From: JBBRHF01 sp038223055
GTDB lineage: Bacteria > Actinomycetota > Actinomycetes > JACCUZ01
DNA: 17,801 nucleotides
NCBI GenBank assembly: GCA_038223055.1
Contig: JBBRHF010000077.1
Coordinates: forward strand, 1 to 17,801
Direction: 5' to 3'
The stretch's first letter is position 1; every line of letters begins with the position of its first letter. Positions 7,299-13,721 of the stretch are shown here, piece after piece. The position numbers were made by a program, and so were the translations under genes. The notes under the pieces are model-generated. The model made no database searches. It saw nothing but the letters and a program-made list of their open reading frames with translations, and had not been told where the DNA came from.

Positions 7299-8048
7299 AT
7301 GCCAGTGTTGCCTGGGGCCGAGCCCTTCACCGCCGAGGGCGGACCGGTTGGTGTGCTGCTGTGCCACGGTTTCACCGGGTCGCCGCAGTCGTTGCGCCCG
7401 TGGGCCGAGCATCTGGCCGCCGCGGGGATGACCGTGGAGCTGCCTCGCCTGCCCGGCCACGGCACGTCGTGGCAGGAGATGAACATGACCACCTGGGAAG
7501 ACTGGCTGGCCACGCTCGACCGGGCCTTCACCGGCCTGCGGAGCCGGTGCGACCAGGTCTTTGTGATGGGCCTGTCCATGGGCGGCACCCTCGCGCTGCG
7601 GCTCGCCGAGCAGCACGGCGACCAGATCGCCGGCCTCGTGCTGGTGAACCCGAGCCTGCTGACCCGCCGCCTCGACCGCCATCTGCTGCCGGTGCTGCGC
7701 CACCTCCTTCCGTCGCGGCCGGGCATCGGGAGCGACATCAAGAAGCCCGGCGTCAGCGAGCTCGCCTATGACCGCATCCCGCTCAAGGCGGCCTACTCGT
7801 TAAGCCGTCTGTGGCTCGAGACCCGGGGCCGACTGGATCAGGTCACCCAGCCCGTTCTGCTGTTCCGCAGCACCGAGGACCACGTGGTGGAACCCGACAG
7901 CAGCGCCATGTTGCGGGCCAAGGTGAGCGGCGAGGTCCACGAGATCGTCCTGGCCGACAGCTATCACGTGGCCACCCTTGACAACGACGCCCCGACGATC
8001 TTTGCGGGCAGCGTCGACTTCGTGCGCACCCTGACCCATGTCCCGTAG
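7299..8048 (+). CDS. Alpha/beta-hydrolase carboxylesterase (Est30-like)
   Basis: A 249-residue cytoplasmic serine hydrolase that probably cleaves short- to medium-chain esters or monoacylglycerols. HGFTGSPQSLRPWAE (23-37) forms the oxyanion region. The nucleophile is Ser93 in GLSMGG. The acid is Asp194 in STEDHVV, and the base is His223 in DSYHVATLD. Length and triad spacing are close to Geobacillus Est30 (247 residues; Ser94, Asp193, His223). An in-frame ATG at 7269 would add 10 residues. I prefer 7299 because homologues as I remember them begin MPVLPGAEP and because GACGAT lies 6 nt upstream, as in leaderless genes. It is divergent from plsC and 13 nt before the next gene. The natural substrate is not evident. 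Confidence 0.92.
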   Translation: MPVLPGAEPFTAEGGPVGVLLCHGFTGSPQSLRPWAEHLAAAGMTVELPRLPGHGTSWQEMNMTTWEDWLATLDRAFTGLRSRCDQVFVMGLSMGGTLALRLAEQHGDQIAGLVLVNPSLLTRRLDRHLLPVLRHLLPSRPGIGSDIKKPGVSELAYDRIPLKAAYSLSRLWLETRGRLDQVTQPVLLFRSTEDHVVEPDSSAMLRAKVSGEVHEIVLADSYHVATLDNDAPTIFAGSVDFVRTLTHVP

Positions 8049-8061
8049 GGCCGGCTGACCC

Positions 8062-8874
8062 ATGCCCCGGAAGGACAACGGCCTGCACGCCTCGACCTAC
8101 TCCCTCCTCGTCGACGTCGAGAGCCACGTCGTCGACGGGGTCCTCGAGCACCTGCGCAGCCACGAGATCGCGGCCTATGTCGCGCCAGCCGACGGCCGAC
8201 GCGGCCCCTACGGCGACACCGTGCTGCCGGTCTCTCCCAGCGACAGCGTCTACGTCGACAACGCGCGCCGTGACACCGCCCGCGACCTGGTGGACCGCTA
8301 CCTCGCCGACGTGCGCGACGAACTCGCGTGGGCGGGCATCGTCGCCGGCTTCGACCGCGAGAGCACCGCAGCCGTGGCGCCGTGGCCGGCCAGCGAGGAC
8401 ATCCTGCCGGTCGGTGAGGTGCCCGGCGCCCCGGACGCCATTGCGCTGAATCTCCGCGCCCTGGATCCGCAAAGCGCCGACCCCGACCATGCCGACCCCG
8501 ACCATGCCGACCCCGACAGGGGAGACCCGGACGCCGACCACGCCGGCTCGTCGCGGAACCCGCAGCGCAGGGCGGCCGACACGACGATCGGTTTCGAGGA
8601 GTTGCGCGGAGCGGTGCGCGACGCGGAGGGCCACTTCGAGCCGCCCCCTCCCCCGCCGCTCCCGACGATCGACACGATCAGCCGCTTCGCGTGGGCGGCG
8701 GTCCTCGGCGGTCCGCTGCTCCTGATCATCGGCACCGTGCTGCGCCTCGACCTCGGCGGCTGGCCCGGCCTGCTCGGCCTGGGGGCCTTCGTGGGAGGGT
8801 TCGTCACGCTCGTCGCCAGGATGAAGGACCGGCCGCCGGCCGACCTCGGTGGTGACGACGGAGCCGTCGTCTGA
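8062..8874 (+). CDS. Two-TM protein of unknown function with acidic repeat linker
   Basis: A 270-residue protein, 13 nt after the esterase stop and 12 nt before the TIGR00300 gene, so probably in one transcript. The N-terminal part (about 1-130) looks like a folded soluble domain starting TYSLLVDVESHVVDGVLEHLRSH, whose strand-helix pattern could bind a small ligand, but I cannot name it. A linker of ADPDH repeats (138-160) follows, then a FEELRGAVRDAEGHFEPPPPPP segment, and then two hydrophobic helices (about 209-226 and 233-253) and a short acidic tail. Similar proteins with a polyproline run before a C-terminal membrane hairpin occur in Streptomyces. The ATG at 8062 has only a weak ribosome-binding site. 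The ten bases ctgacccatg around this ATG also occur 24 nt earlier, at the end of the esterase gene. Confidence 0.8.
   Translation: MPRKDNGLHASTYSLLVDVESHVVDGVLEHLRSHEIAAYVAPADGRRGPYGDTVLPVSPSDSVYVDNARRDTARDLVDRYLADVRDELAWAGIVAGFDRESTAAVAPWPASEDILPVGEVPGAPDAIALNLRALDPQSADPDHADPDHADPDRGDPDADHAGSSRNPQRRAADTTIGFEELRGAVRDAEGHFEPPPPPPLPTIDTISRFAWAAVLGGPLLLIIGTVLRLDLGGWPGLLGLGAFVGGFVTLVARMKDRPPADLGGDDGAVV
8476..8517. repeat. 15-bp in-frame tandem repeat (ADPDH)
   Basis: gccgaccccgaccat occurs at 8476-8490 and 8491-8505, with a third, incomplete copy at 8506-8517. It encodes the acidic ADPDH units in the linker of the 8062-8874 protein and keeps the frame. Confidence 0.85.
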
Positions 8875-8886
8875 AAGGGGCCCTCC

Positions 8887-10152
8887 GTGCAGGTCAACGA
8901 GACCGTCGAGGTCCGCGGGCACCTGATCGACTCCGGCGTCCTGTCCCGGGTTCTCAACGACATCTTGGAATACGGCGGGGACTACACGATCGACCGGTTC
9001 GAGGTCGGCAAGACCCCGCTCGATGAGTCCTACGCCCGGGTCACAGTGCGAGCCGGGGACAACGACGAGGTGTCCCGCCTCGTCATGCGCCTGCAGACCC
9101 ACGGCGCCAACCTGACCGACCCGGGCGAGGCATTGTTGCGCGAGGTCGAGAAGGACGGGGTGTTCCCCGACGACTTCTACTCCACGACCAACCTCGAGAC
9201 CGTCGTGCGCCTCGGCGGGCACTGGGTGCCGGTCGAGAACCCCGAGATGGACTGCGGCATCGTCGTACACGGCGAGCGGGCACGCACCGTCGCCGTGAGC
9301 GACGTGCGCAGCGGGGACCGCCTCGTCTGCGGCGCGAGCGGCGTCAAGGTGGTGCCGCTTCCGGCGATCGATCGCAGTTCCGGTGGCTTCGAGTTCATGA
9401 ACTCCGAGGTCTCCTCGGAGAAGCCACAGGCCCTGCTCGTTCGCCAGATCGCCCAACAGATGCGCGATGTCAAGGCCGACGGCAAGAAGATCCTCTGGGT
9501 CGGCGGCCCGGCCGTCGTACACACCGGAGCCGCCCCCGCCATGGTCGCCCTCGTCGAGGCCGGCTACGTCGACGTACTGTTCGCCGGCAACGCGCTCGCC
9601 ACCCATGACATCGAGTCAGCGCTCTACGGCACCTCACTCGGTGTCGATCTCACCCAGGGCCGTGGCGTGGAGCACGGACACGAGCACCACATCCGGGCGA
9701 TCAACCAGATCCGCAAGGCCGGCTCGATCGGCGAGGCGGTGGCCTCCGGCGTGCTCACCAGTGGCGTGATGCACGCCCTGGTCGTCCACGACAAGCTGTT
9801 CGTGCTCGTCGGCTCCGTCCGCGACGACGGCCCGCTGCCGGACGTCTACACCGATGTCATCGAAGGCCAGCGGGCGATGCGAGCCGGGCTCAAGAACGTC
9901 GGCTATTCCATCATGGTGGCGACGATGCTGCACTCGGTGGCAACCGGCAACATCCTGCCAGCCTCGATCCCGCTGGTCTGCGTGGACATCAACCCTGCGA
10001 CCGTGACCAAGCTCGCCGACCGTGGCTCCGCCCAGGCCCGCGGCATCGTCACCGACATCGGGCTGTTCATGGAACAGTTGGCCCTCGAGTTGGCGCCGGA
10101 CTACCGGGCCGGTCAGCGCCCCGGCGACGTCACCCTGGCCACCCCGCACTGA
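8887..10152 (+). CDS. TIGR00300 family protein, putative ornithine cyclodeaminase (LOR/SDH-type)
   Basis: A 421-residue cytoplasmic protein from GTG 8887, preceded by AAAGGGG. The N-terminal ~100 residues (ETVEVRGHLIDSGVLSRVLND...) match the LOR/SDH bifunctional-enzyme conserved region. A middle domain includes KDGVFPDDFYSTTNLETVVR and NPEMDCGIVV (about 96-127). The C-terminal Rossmann-like half has WVGGPAVVHTGAAPAMVALV, DVLFAGNALATHDIE, GRGVEHGHEHH and SGVMHALV. This is the TIGR00300 family, found in archaea and as the C-terminal part of cyanobacterial AgrE/ArgZ, where it converts ornithine to proline with loss of ammonia. The cyanobacterial arginine-dihydrolase domain is absent, as in the archaeal stand-alone enzymes. 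No arginine-pathway gene adjoins it, so the substrate is inferred from the family only. Confidence 0.88.
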   Translation: MQVNETVEVRGHLIDSGVLSRVLNDILEYGGDYTIDRFEVGKTPLDESYARVTVRAGDNDEVSRLVMRLQTHGANLTDPGEALLREVEKDGVFPDDFYSTTNLETVVRLGGHWVPVENPEMDCGIVVHGERARTVAVSDVRSGDRLVCGASGVKVVPLPAIDRSSGGFEFMNSEVSSEKPQALLVRQIAQQMRDVKADGKKILWVGGPAVVHTGAAPAMVALVEAGYVDVLFAGNALATHDIESALYGTSLGVDLTQGRGVEHGHEHHIRAINQIRKAGSIGEAVASGVLTSGVMHALVVHDKLFVLVGSVRDDGPLPDVYTDVIEGQRAMRAGLKNVGYSIMVATMLHSVATGNILPASIPLVCVDINPATVTKLADRGSAQARGIVTDIGLFMEQLALELAPDYRAGQRPGDVTLATPH

Positions 10153-10191
10153 CCCGCCTCAACCGCCACGGTCAGGCCGACGTGGCGGGTC
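10151..10191. terminator. Hairpin between convergent genes
   Basis: ccgccacg (10163-10170) pairs with cgtggcgg (10181-10188) around a 10-nt loop, and gacccgcc (10151-10158) can pair with ggcgggtc (10184-10191) as an alternative. The 66-nt gap separates the plus-strand TIGR00300 gene from the minus-strand nuclease gene, so it may stop transcription from both sides. There is no U-tract. Confidence 0.45.
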
Positions 10192-10218
10192 GCCTACGGC
10201 TGCGACAAGGCGGGGCGC

Positions 10219-10899
10219 CTACGCCTCCGGCAGGTCGAGCACCGCCAGCACCGGCAAGTGGTCCGTGGCGCGCTCGACCCCGGGTTCATGGACGACGCGG
10301 TAGTCCAGCACCCCCACGTCGGGCGAGACCAGCACCGCGTCGATGCGTTTGCGGGGGTCGGTCGCCGAGAACGTCGGTCCGCTGTCCGGGCCCCCGTCGC
10401 GCAGGCCCCCAGCGTGCAGAACGCGCCACGGTTCGCTGCCCGGCCGGGAATTGAGGTCACCTGCGAGTACGACGTGGCGCGACTCCGACTGGCCCAGCAG
10501 GTCGAGCACCTCGCCGGCGTGCTGCACTCGCTCCGCGGCGTCCAGGCCGAGATGGGCACTCACGACCAGCACCTCGACGCCGCCCTTAGTGACCAGCGCG
10601 CCCGCAATGCCGCGCTGATGCAGACCACGGTGCTTGGTGAGCATTCCCTCCCGTGCCTCGCCCACGTCCACCCGCAGGTGCGCCATCAGCACCGCCCCCC
10701 CGGTACGCCGGCTACCTGTGACATAGAACAGCCCGCAGTCACTCGCGAGCGTGGCGCAGCGAGTCCGCCAGCGAAAGAACCGTGGCGCTTCCTGAATGCA
10801 CACGACGTCGGGATCACACGCGCGTACGACGGCAGCGACGGCCGCCGCGTCGTCCTTGAGCGCCCGGACGTTGTAGCTCAGCAGACGAAGGGTGCTCAC
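10219..10899 (-). CDS. Endonuclease/exonuclease/phosphatase (EEP) family protein
   Basis: A 226-residue metal-dependent phosphoesterase. The EEP active-site residues are all in place: Asn10 (SYNVR), Glu37 (CIQEAP), His116 (SAHLG), Asp148 and Asn150 (AGDLNSRPGS), Asp187 (RIDAVLVS) and Asp213-His214 (TDHLPV). No signal peptide is seen, so it should be cytoplasmic. The family includes DNA-repair nucleases and phosphodiesterases of lipids and nucleotides; the short length and lack of added domains do not tell which. The GTG at 10899 overlaps the glucokinase stop (GTGA, 4 nt), so it is the last gene of the glucokinase operon and probably translated by coupling. Confidence 0.9.
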   Translation of the reverse strand: MSTLRLLSYNVRALKDDAAAVAAVVRACDPDVVCIQEAPRFFRWRTRCATLASDCGLFYVTGSRRTGGAVLMAHLRVDVGEAREGMLTKHRGLHQRGIAGALVTKGGVEVLVVSAHLGLDAAERVQHAGEVLDLLGQSESRHVVLAGDLNSRPGSEPWRVLHAGGLRDGGPDSGPTFSATDPRKRIDAVLVSPDVGVLDYRVVHEPGVERATDHLPVLAVLDLPEA

Positions 10900-11843
10900 C
10901 GCACGCGGGCCAGGTCGCCGGCACCCGCGATGCCGGCATCGTTTCCGAGCTCGGCGAGGCGGATCTCGGCGAGAGGACGGTGGGTGCCGCCGGTCAGCCG
11001 CTCCTGGAACGCCGCTTTCGTGGGCGCCAGCACCAGATCGCCGGCCTCGGACACGCCGCCCCCGAGGATGAAGCAGGCCGGGTCGAGCACGGCCGCGAGG
11101 TCCGCGAGGCCCTGCCCGATCCAGGTCCCGATGACCGCGAAGGCAGCCAGGGCGACCTCGTCACCCTTCAGCGCGGCCTCCGTCACATCCTTGCCGGTAA
11201 TGCCCTCCGGGGTCCCATCGCCCAGTCGCAGCAGCACGGCCGCCTGCGAGCGCGACTCCGCCGCCCGCTCCCGTGCCTCGCGCACAAGAGCGTTGCCGCT
11301 GCCGTACTGCTCCCAGCAGCCCCGCTGCCCGCAGCCGCACAGGCGACCTTCGGCGACCATCTGGATGTGCCCGATCTCGGCGCCGACGCCGAAATGACCG
11401 CGGAGCAGGTGGCCGTCGCTGACGACGCCGCCGCCGATTCCGGTGCCGATGGTCACGCACACCACGTGCGAACTGGTGCGGCCCGCACCGAACCGGTGCT
11501 CGCCCCAGGCAGCGGCATTGGCGTCGTTCTCGACAACCACCGGCAGCCCCACCCGGTCGGCCACGACCTGGCGCAGCGGCTCGTCGTGCCACTCGGGCAG
11601 GTTCGGCGAGAAGTAGACCCGTTCCCGGGCCGCGTCGACGAACCCGGCGACTGCCAGGCCAACCGCCTCCACCTCGTGGTCTGCGCGCAGCTGCTCGACC
11701 ACGCCGACGATCGCGTCCTCAGCGGCGGCAGCGTCGCGCGCCGGGGTGTCGACCCGTGCGCGGGCCACGATGGAGCCGTCGTCGTCGATGACCCCGCCCG
11801 CAACCTTCGTGCCGCCGATGTCCACGCCGATGGTCAGTGCCAT
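10896..11843 (-). CDS. glk: ROK family glucokinase
   Basis: Phosphorylates glucose to glucose 6-phosphate, the entry to glycolysis; in streptomycetes the orthologue is also needed for carbon catabolite repression. The 315-residue protein starts MALTIGVDIGGTK (phosphate-binding loop). It has ENDANAAAWGE (105-115, catalytic Asp107), TIGTGIGGG (131-139) and the ROK signature EIGHI with a zinc site of His159, Cys169, Cys171 and Cys176 in LCGCGQRGCWEQYGSG. The ATG at 11843 has GAGGAG 6 nt upstream. A longer frame reaches 12077 but runs over the upstream gene and does not look like protein. It overlaps the Cys-cluster gene by 10 nt. As this is the ATP/ROK type, not the polyphosphate type, ATP is the expected donor. 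Confidence 0.95.
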   Translation of the reverse strand: MALTIGVDIGGTKVAGGVIDDDGSIVARARVDTPARDAAAAEDAIVGVVEQLRADHEVEAVGLAVAGFVDAARERVYFSPNLPEWHDEPLRQVVADRVGLPVVVENDANAAAWGEHRFGAGRTSSHVVCVTIGTGIGGGVVSDGHLLRGHFGVGAEIGHIQMVAEGRLCGCGQRGCWEQYGSGNALVREARERAAESRSQAAVLLRLGDGTPEGITGKDVTEAALKGDEVALAAFAVIGTWIGQGLADLAAVLDPACFILGGGVSEAGDLVLAPTKAAFQERLTGGTHRPLAEIRLAELGNDAGIAGAGDLARVR

Positions 11844-12262
11844 GGCGACTCCTCGGCGGTATGGCGCTCCTCGCGTTGGCGGCGCTCCTCGGCCAGCAAG
11901 GTGCGCAACGCAGCCCCGATCGAGGTCAGCGCGTCGGTGAGGTGCTCGACCACTTCGGGCTTGGCCGCCTGAACCAGCCGCACGGACCGGCAGATCGGGC
12001 ACTTCGAGCAGCCGGGGCAATCGGCGTGGGCCGGTCGGGGTGGGGCCTCGGTCGGATCGGCGGTCGCCCGCGCCCACACGCCGTCCGGAGCCGAGTCGGG
12101 TCGGGTCCCACCGCCCGCCAGGCGGCTGAACGCCGCACCCTTGACCCAGTCCTGAACCGCGTCCACCAGTTGGCTCGCCTCGCTCGCCAGCGACCCGACC
12201 GGCTGGTCCGCCCGACCGGAACCTGCCGCCCTCTCGTCGCGCGGTGGGGGTGGGGCGCTCAT
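11834..12262 (-). CDS. Small actinobacterial protein with CX2CX2CX2C cluster (DUF5304-like)
   Basis: A 142-residue protein with ATG 12262 and AGGGGGA about 5 nt upstream. The N-terminus is Pro/Gly-rich. A short helical stretch SLASEASQLVDAVQDWVKGAAFSRL follows at 24-48. The centre has four closely spaced cysteines (Cys82, 85, 88, 91: CPGCSKCPIC), and a predicted helix rich in Glu/Arg forms the C-terminus (103-137). I recall similar proteins beside glucokinase genes in Streptomyces, but no function is established. The cysteines could hold zinc or an iron-sulfur cluster. The gene overlaps glk by 10 nt and is itself coupled to the micro-ORF upstream by ATGA, so it belongs to the same transcript. 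Confidence 0.82.
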   Translation of the reverse strand: MSAPPPPRDERAAGSGRADQPVGSLASEASQLVDAVQDWVKGAAFSRLAGGGTRPDSAPDGVWARATADPTEAPPRPAHADCPGCSKCPICRSVRLVQAAKPEVVEHLTDALTSIGAALRTLLAEERRQREERHTAEESPWH

Positions 12263-12381
12263 GACATCCCCCTGCCCTTTGGGTCGCTCTGAGCTCCCGC
12301 TTGCTTCGCTGCGCAGTCGCTCATCCCTCTGGCCCCCTTGTCGCTCTGAGCTCCCGCTTGCTTCGCTGCGCAGTCGCTCAT
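12259..12381 (-). CDS. Candidate 40-residue micro-ORF made of a duplicated 19-codon unit
   Basis: On the minus strand an ATG at 12381 opens 40 codons and ends in TGA at 12259. The product is two 19-residue units, each starting MSDCAAKQAGAQSD and then diverging (KGARG in the first, PKGRG in the second), followed by MS. Both junctions are 4-nt ATGA overlaps: its ATG overlaps the TGA of the SRPBCC gene, and its TGA overlaps the ATG of the Cys-cluster gene. It would thus bridge the two genes by translational coupling. The GGAGG upstream is only 1 nt from the ATG, which fits re-initiation better than fresh initiation. It may be a real small protein, or a repeat element tolerated because it does not break coupling. 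Expression is unproven. Confidence 0.4.
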   Translation of the reverse strand: MSDCAAKQAGAQSDKGARGMSDCAAKQAGAQSDPKGRGMS

Positions 12382-12386
12382 CCCTC
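12283..12386. repeat. Identical 47-bp direct repeat, 57-bp period
   Basis: Positions 12283-12329 and 12340-12386 are identical over 47 bp and separated by 10 nt. The unit contains two palindromes (gagctc and ctgcgcag) and, on the minus strand, GAGGG directly before ATGAGCGAC. The second copy includes the last codons and stop of the SRPBCC gene. The period of 57 bp is 19 codons, so one frame stays open across both copies. Complete identity suggests recent duplication or a dispersed repeat family. Confidence 0.95.
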
Positions 12387-12815
12387 CACCCGCTTCTTCA
12401 GCTCTTTCAACGCCGTATCGATGATGACCTTCTCCGCCTTGCGCTTGATCATCCCCAGCATGGGAATCTTGATGTCGACGGCCAGCTGGTAGGTCACCAA
12501 AGTCGCGGCCGGCCCGTCAGGGGTGAGCAGGTAGGCACCGTCCATCGACGTGAGGATCTGCTCGGCGTTCACCAGGCTCCAGCGCACCTCCTCGTCGCCC
12601 TTCCAGACGTAGGCAAGGGTGTATTTATCCTTGATCGCCCCCGCGTCGAGGTTGAACCACACCTGCTCGGCACGGCCCTGCTTGGTCGACGACCGGACCT
12701 CGACCTCCTTCACCGCCCCCGTCCATTCGGGGTAGGCCGCGAAATCGGCGATGACGGCCATGACCTCCGCGGGTGGTGCGCTGATGGTGATCTTCGACTC
12801 GGTACGCTCGGCCAT
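12378..12815 (-). CDS. SRPBCC (START-like/polyketide cyclase) family protein
   Basis: A 145-residue cytoplasmic protein. KITISAPPAEVMAVIADFAAYPEW near the N-terminus is the usual opening of the SRPBCC helix-grip fold, and the long C-terminal helix MLGMIKRKAEKVIIDTALKELKKRVEG closes the cavity. Such proteins bind hydrophobic ligands, and some act as cyclases or lipid carriers; no catalytic residues can be named here. The ATG at 12815 is preceded by TAGCCT and 7 nt, which suggests a leaderless mRNA and a promoter for the minus-strand genes down to glk and the nuclease. The zinc-ribbon gene ends 31 nt upstream. Its stop lies inside the 47-bp repeat. Nearness to an acyl-CoA ligase makes a lipid ligand plausible. 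Confidence 0.9.
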   Translation of the reverse strand: MAERTESKITISAPPAEVMAVIADFAAYPEWTGAVKEVEVRSSTKQGRAEQVWFNLDAGAIKDKYTLAYVWKGDEEVRWSLVNAEQILTSMDGAYLLTPDGPAATLVTYQLAVDIKIPMLGMIKRKAEKVIIDTALKELKKRVEG

Positions 12816-12822
12816 GCCGGGG

Positions 12823-12828
12823 AGGCTA
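12823..12828 (-). promoter_or_regulatory. -10 box of a leaderless promoter for the SRPBCC-glk operon
   Basis: TAGCCT on the minus strand, then CCCCGGC (7 nt), then the ATG at 12815. No Shine-Dalgarno is present. It lies in the 31-nt gap after the zinc-ribbon gene and could drive the SRPBCC gene and those after it down to the EEP gene. Confidence 0.4.
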
Positions 12829-12846
12829 CCGGGTGACGGGCGTCCG

Positions 12847-13401
12847 TCAGATCAGCGCGCCCAGCACGAACATCGCGCCGACGCATACGGCGAGTACGAC
12901 GAGCACGCCTGCGCTGATCGCGACGGCCTTCGCGCCGGCCGTGTCCAGGCGCCCGGCGAGCCCGCCGAGCGGGTCAGCCGAGTCGGCCGCGAGGCGGGCC
13001 AGCATCGCATCCGCGCTGCCGTCCAACGCCTTGCCCTCAGACGCGCCACCCACCAGAGCGCCACCCTCAGACATGCCACCCTCAGACACGCCACCCACCA
13101 GAGCGCCACCCTCAGGCACGCCACCCTCAGGCACGCCACCCACCAGAGCGTTACCGCCCGCAGCGTTACCGCCCGGCGCGACGCCGACCGGCTCGGGCGG
13201 ACCGGGCGACGTCGGCCGAGCATGCTTGCCCCGAACTTGCCTCGGCGGCGTCACAGCGTCCCCCGCTGGTCGGCGTACGCCCTCTGGCTCCCCAGGGGGC
13301 TCGACCTCGGGGCGCAGCGGCGCGAAGCACAGGGAGCACCAGTCGACCTCGCCCCGTGCGGCGGCGCCGCAGGCGGGGCAGCGATGGTCGACCTCGTTCA
13401 C
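12847..13401 (-). CDS. Zinc-ribbon protein with Gly-rich pentapeptide repeats and C-terminal TM helix
   Basis: A protein of about 184 residues if started at GTG 13401; in-frame GTGs at 13422 and 13440 are alternatives, and none has a clear ribosome-binding site. The N-terminus holds a zinc ribbon with Cys8, Cys11, Cys22 and Cys25 (HRCPACG...DWCSLCF). A Pro-rich stretch follows, then GGxxx pentapeptides (GGVPE, GGALV, GGVSE, GGMSE) at about 83-123. A helical stretch ADAMLARLAADSADPLGGLAGRLD and one C-terminal transmembrane helix (159-183) complete it. The topology suggests a tail-anchored protein with the zinc ribbon in the cytoplasm. The function is unknown. The frame stays open upstream through the remnant of a second SRPBCC gene, which hides the true start. 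Confidence 0.75.
   Translation of the reverse strand: MNEVDHRCPACGAAARGEVDWCSLCFAPLRPEVEPPGEPEGVRRPAGDAVTPPRQVRGKHARPTSPGPPEPVGVAPGGNAAGGNALVGGVPEGGVPEGGALVGGVSEGGMSEGGALVGGASEGKALDGSADAMLARLAADSADPLGGLAGRLDTAGAKAVAISAGVLVVLAVCVGAMFVLGALI
13041..13160. repeat. 45-bp tandem repeat built of 15-bp units
   Basis: Two near-identical 45-bp units (13041-13085 and 13086-13130) and a partial third (to 13160). Each consists of three related 15-mers sharing gccaccc and encodes three GGxxx pentapeptides on the minus strand. Unit lengths are multiples of three, so expansion keeps the frame. Confidence 0.9.
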
Positions 13402-13440
13402 GGCAGGGGAAATCGGGTTCACATCAGGGGCAATCGGCAC

Positions 13441-13655
13441 GACTGCCGGTTTCCTTGACCCCGGGATCCCGGGGGCGATCCGCCTGGCGTCGGCGGCGGG
13501 TGGCCCGATCCGGGCCAGCCCGACCCCGCGGCCTGACTCGTGGCGGTCCTTGAGCACGTCGCCACAGCAGCCAGTTCGCCGGGTCGGCCACGGTCGCCGC
13601 AACGACGGCCGGAGGCCCTCACGAAGGTGTCGTCGACGAGGTCGAGCCGGCTCAT
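13441..13655 (-). pseudogene. Frameshifted remnant of a second SRPBCC family gene
   Basis: An ATG at 13655 opens MSRLDLVDDTFVR, the start of an actinobacterial SRPBCC protein often near acyl-CoA ligase genes. After the AGG codon at 13619-13617 one extra G (13616) shifts the frame. The next frame reads PPAVVAATVADPANWLLW (13615-13562), a fitting continuation. A second shift after TGG leads to DVLKDRHESGRGV (from 13560) in the third frame, the one that continues into the zinc-ribbon gene. The three fragments line up in order as one protein, but no single frame holds it, and the rest of the domain (over half) is missing. Sequencing error is possible but would have to occur twice and would not restore the missing length. 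The right boundary is approximate. Together with 13656-13779 this is the only stretch over 300 bases without an intact gene. Confidence 0.55.
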
Positions 13656-13721
13656 GCGCCCAGGATCGCAGCCCGGGGCCGACGGCGGCTGACCCAAACA
13701 CGCACCGAGGACCGGTGCCGG

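Noticed and set aside
7215..7703. N-terminal extension of PlsC
   Set aside because: The open frame extends upstream over the divergent esterase gene. GTG 7214 has a well-spaced AAGGAG and gives the normal PlsC length.
7843..9606. Open minus-strand frame of 587 codons opposite the esterase, two-TM and TIGR00300 genes
   Set aside because: It runs antisense across three genes with strong motifs and RBS support, and its translation is low-complexity and unlike any family.
11844..12077. N-terminal extension of glucokinase
   Set aside because: It overlaps the Cys-cluster gene, while ATG 11843 has a GAGGAG site and matches the ROK N-terminus.
12283..12386. Insertion-sequence ends or attachment site
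   Set aside because: The 47-bp repeats are only 10 nt apart with no transposase or integrase, so they do not flank anything.
13041..13160. CRISPR-like array
   Set aside because: The units are contiguous, multiples of 15 bp and encode in-frame pentapeptides; there are no unique spacers or cas genes.
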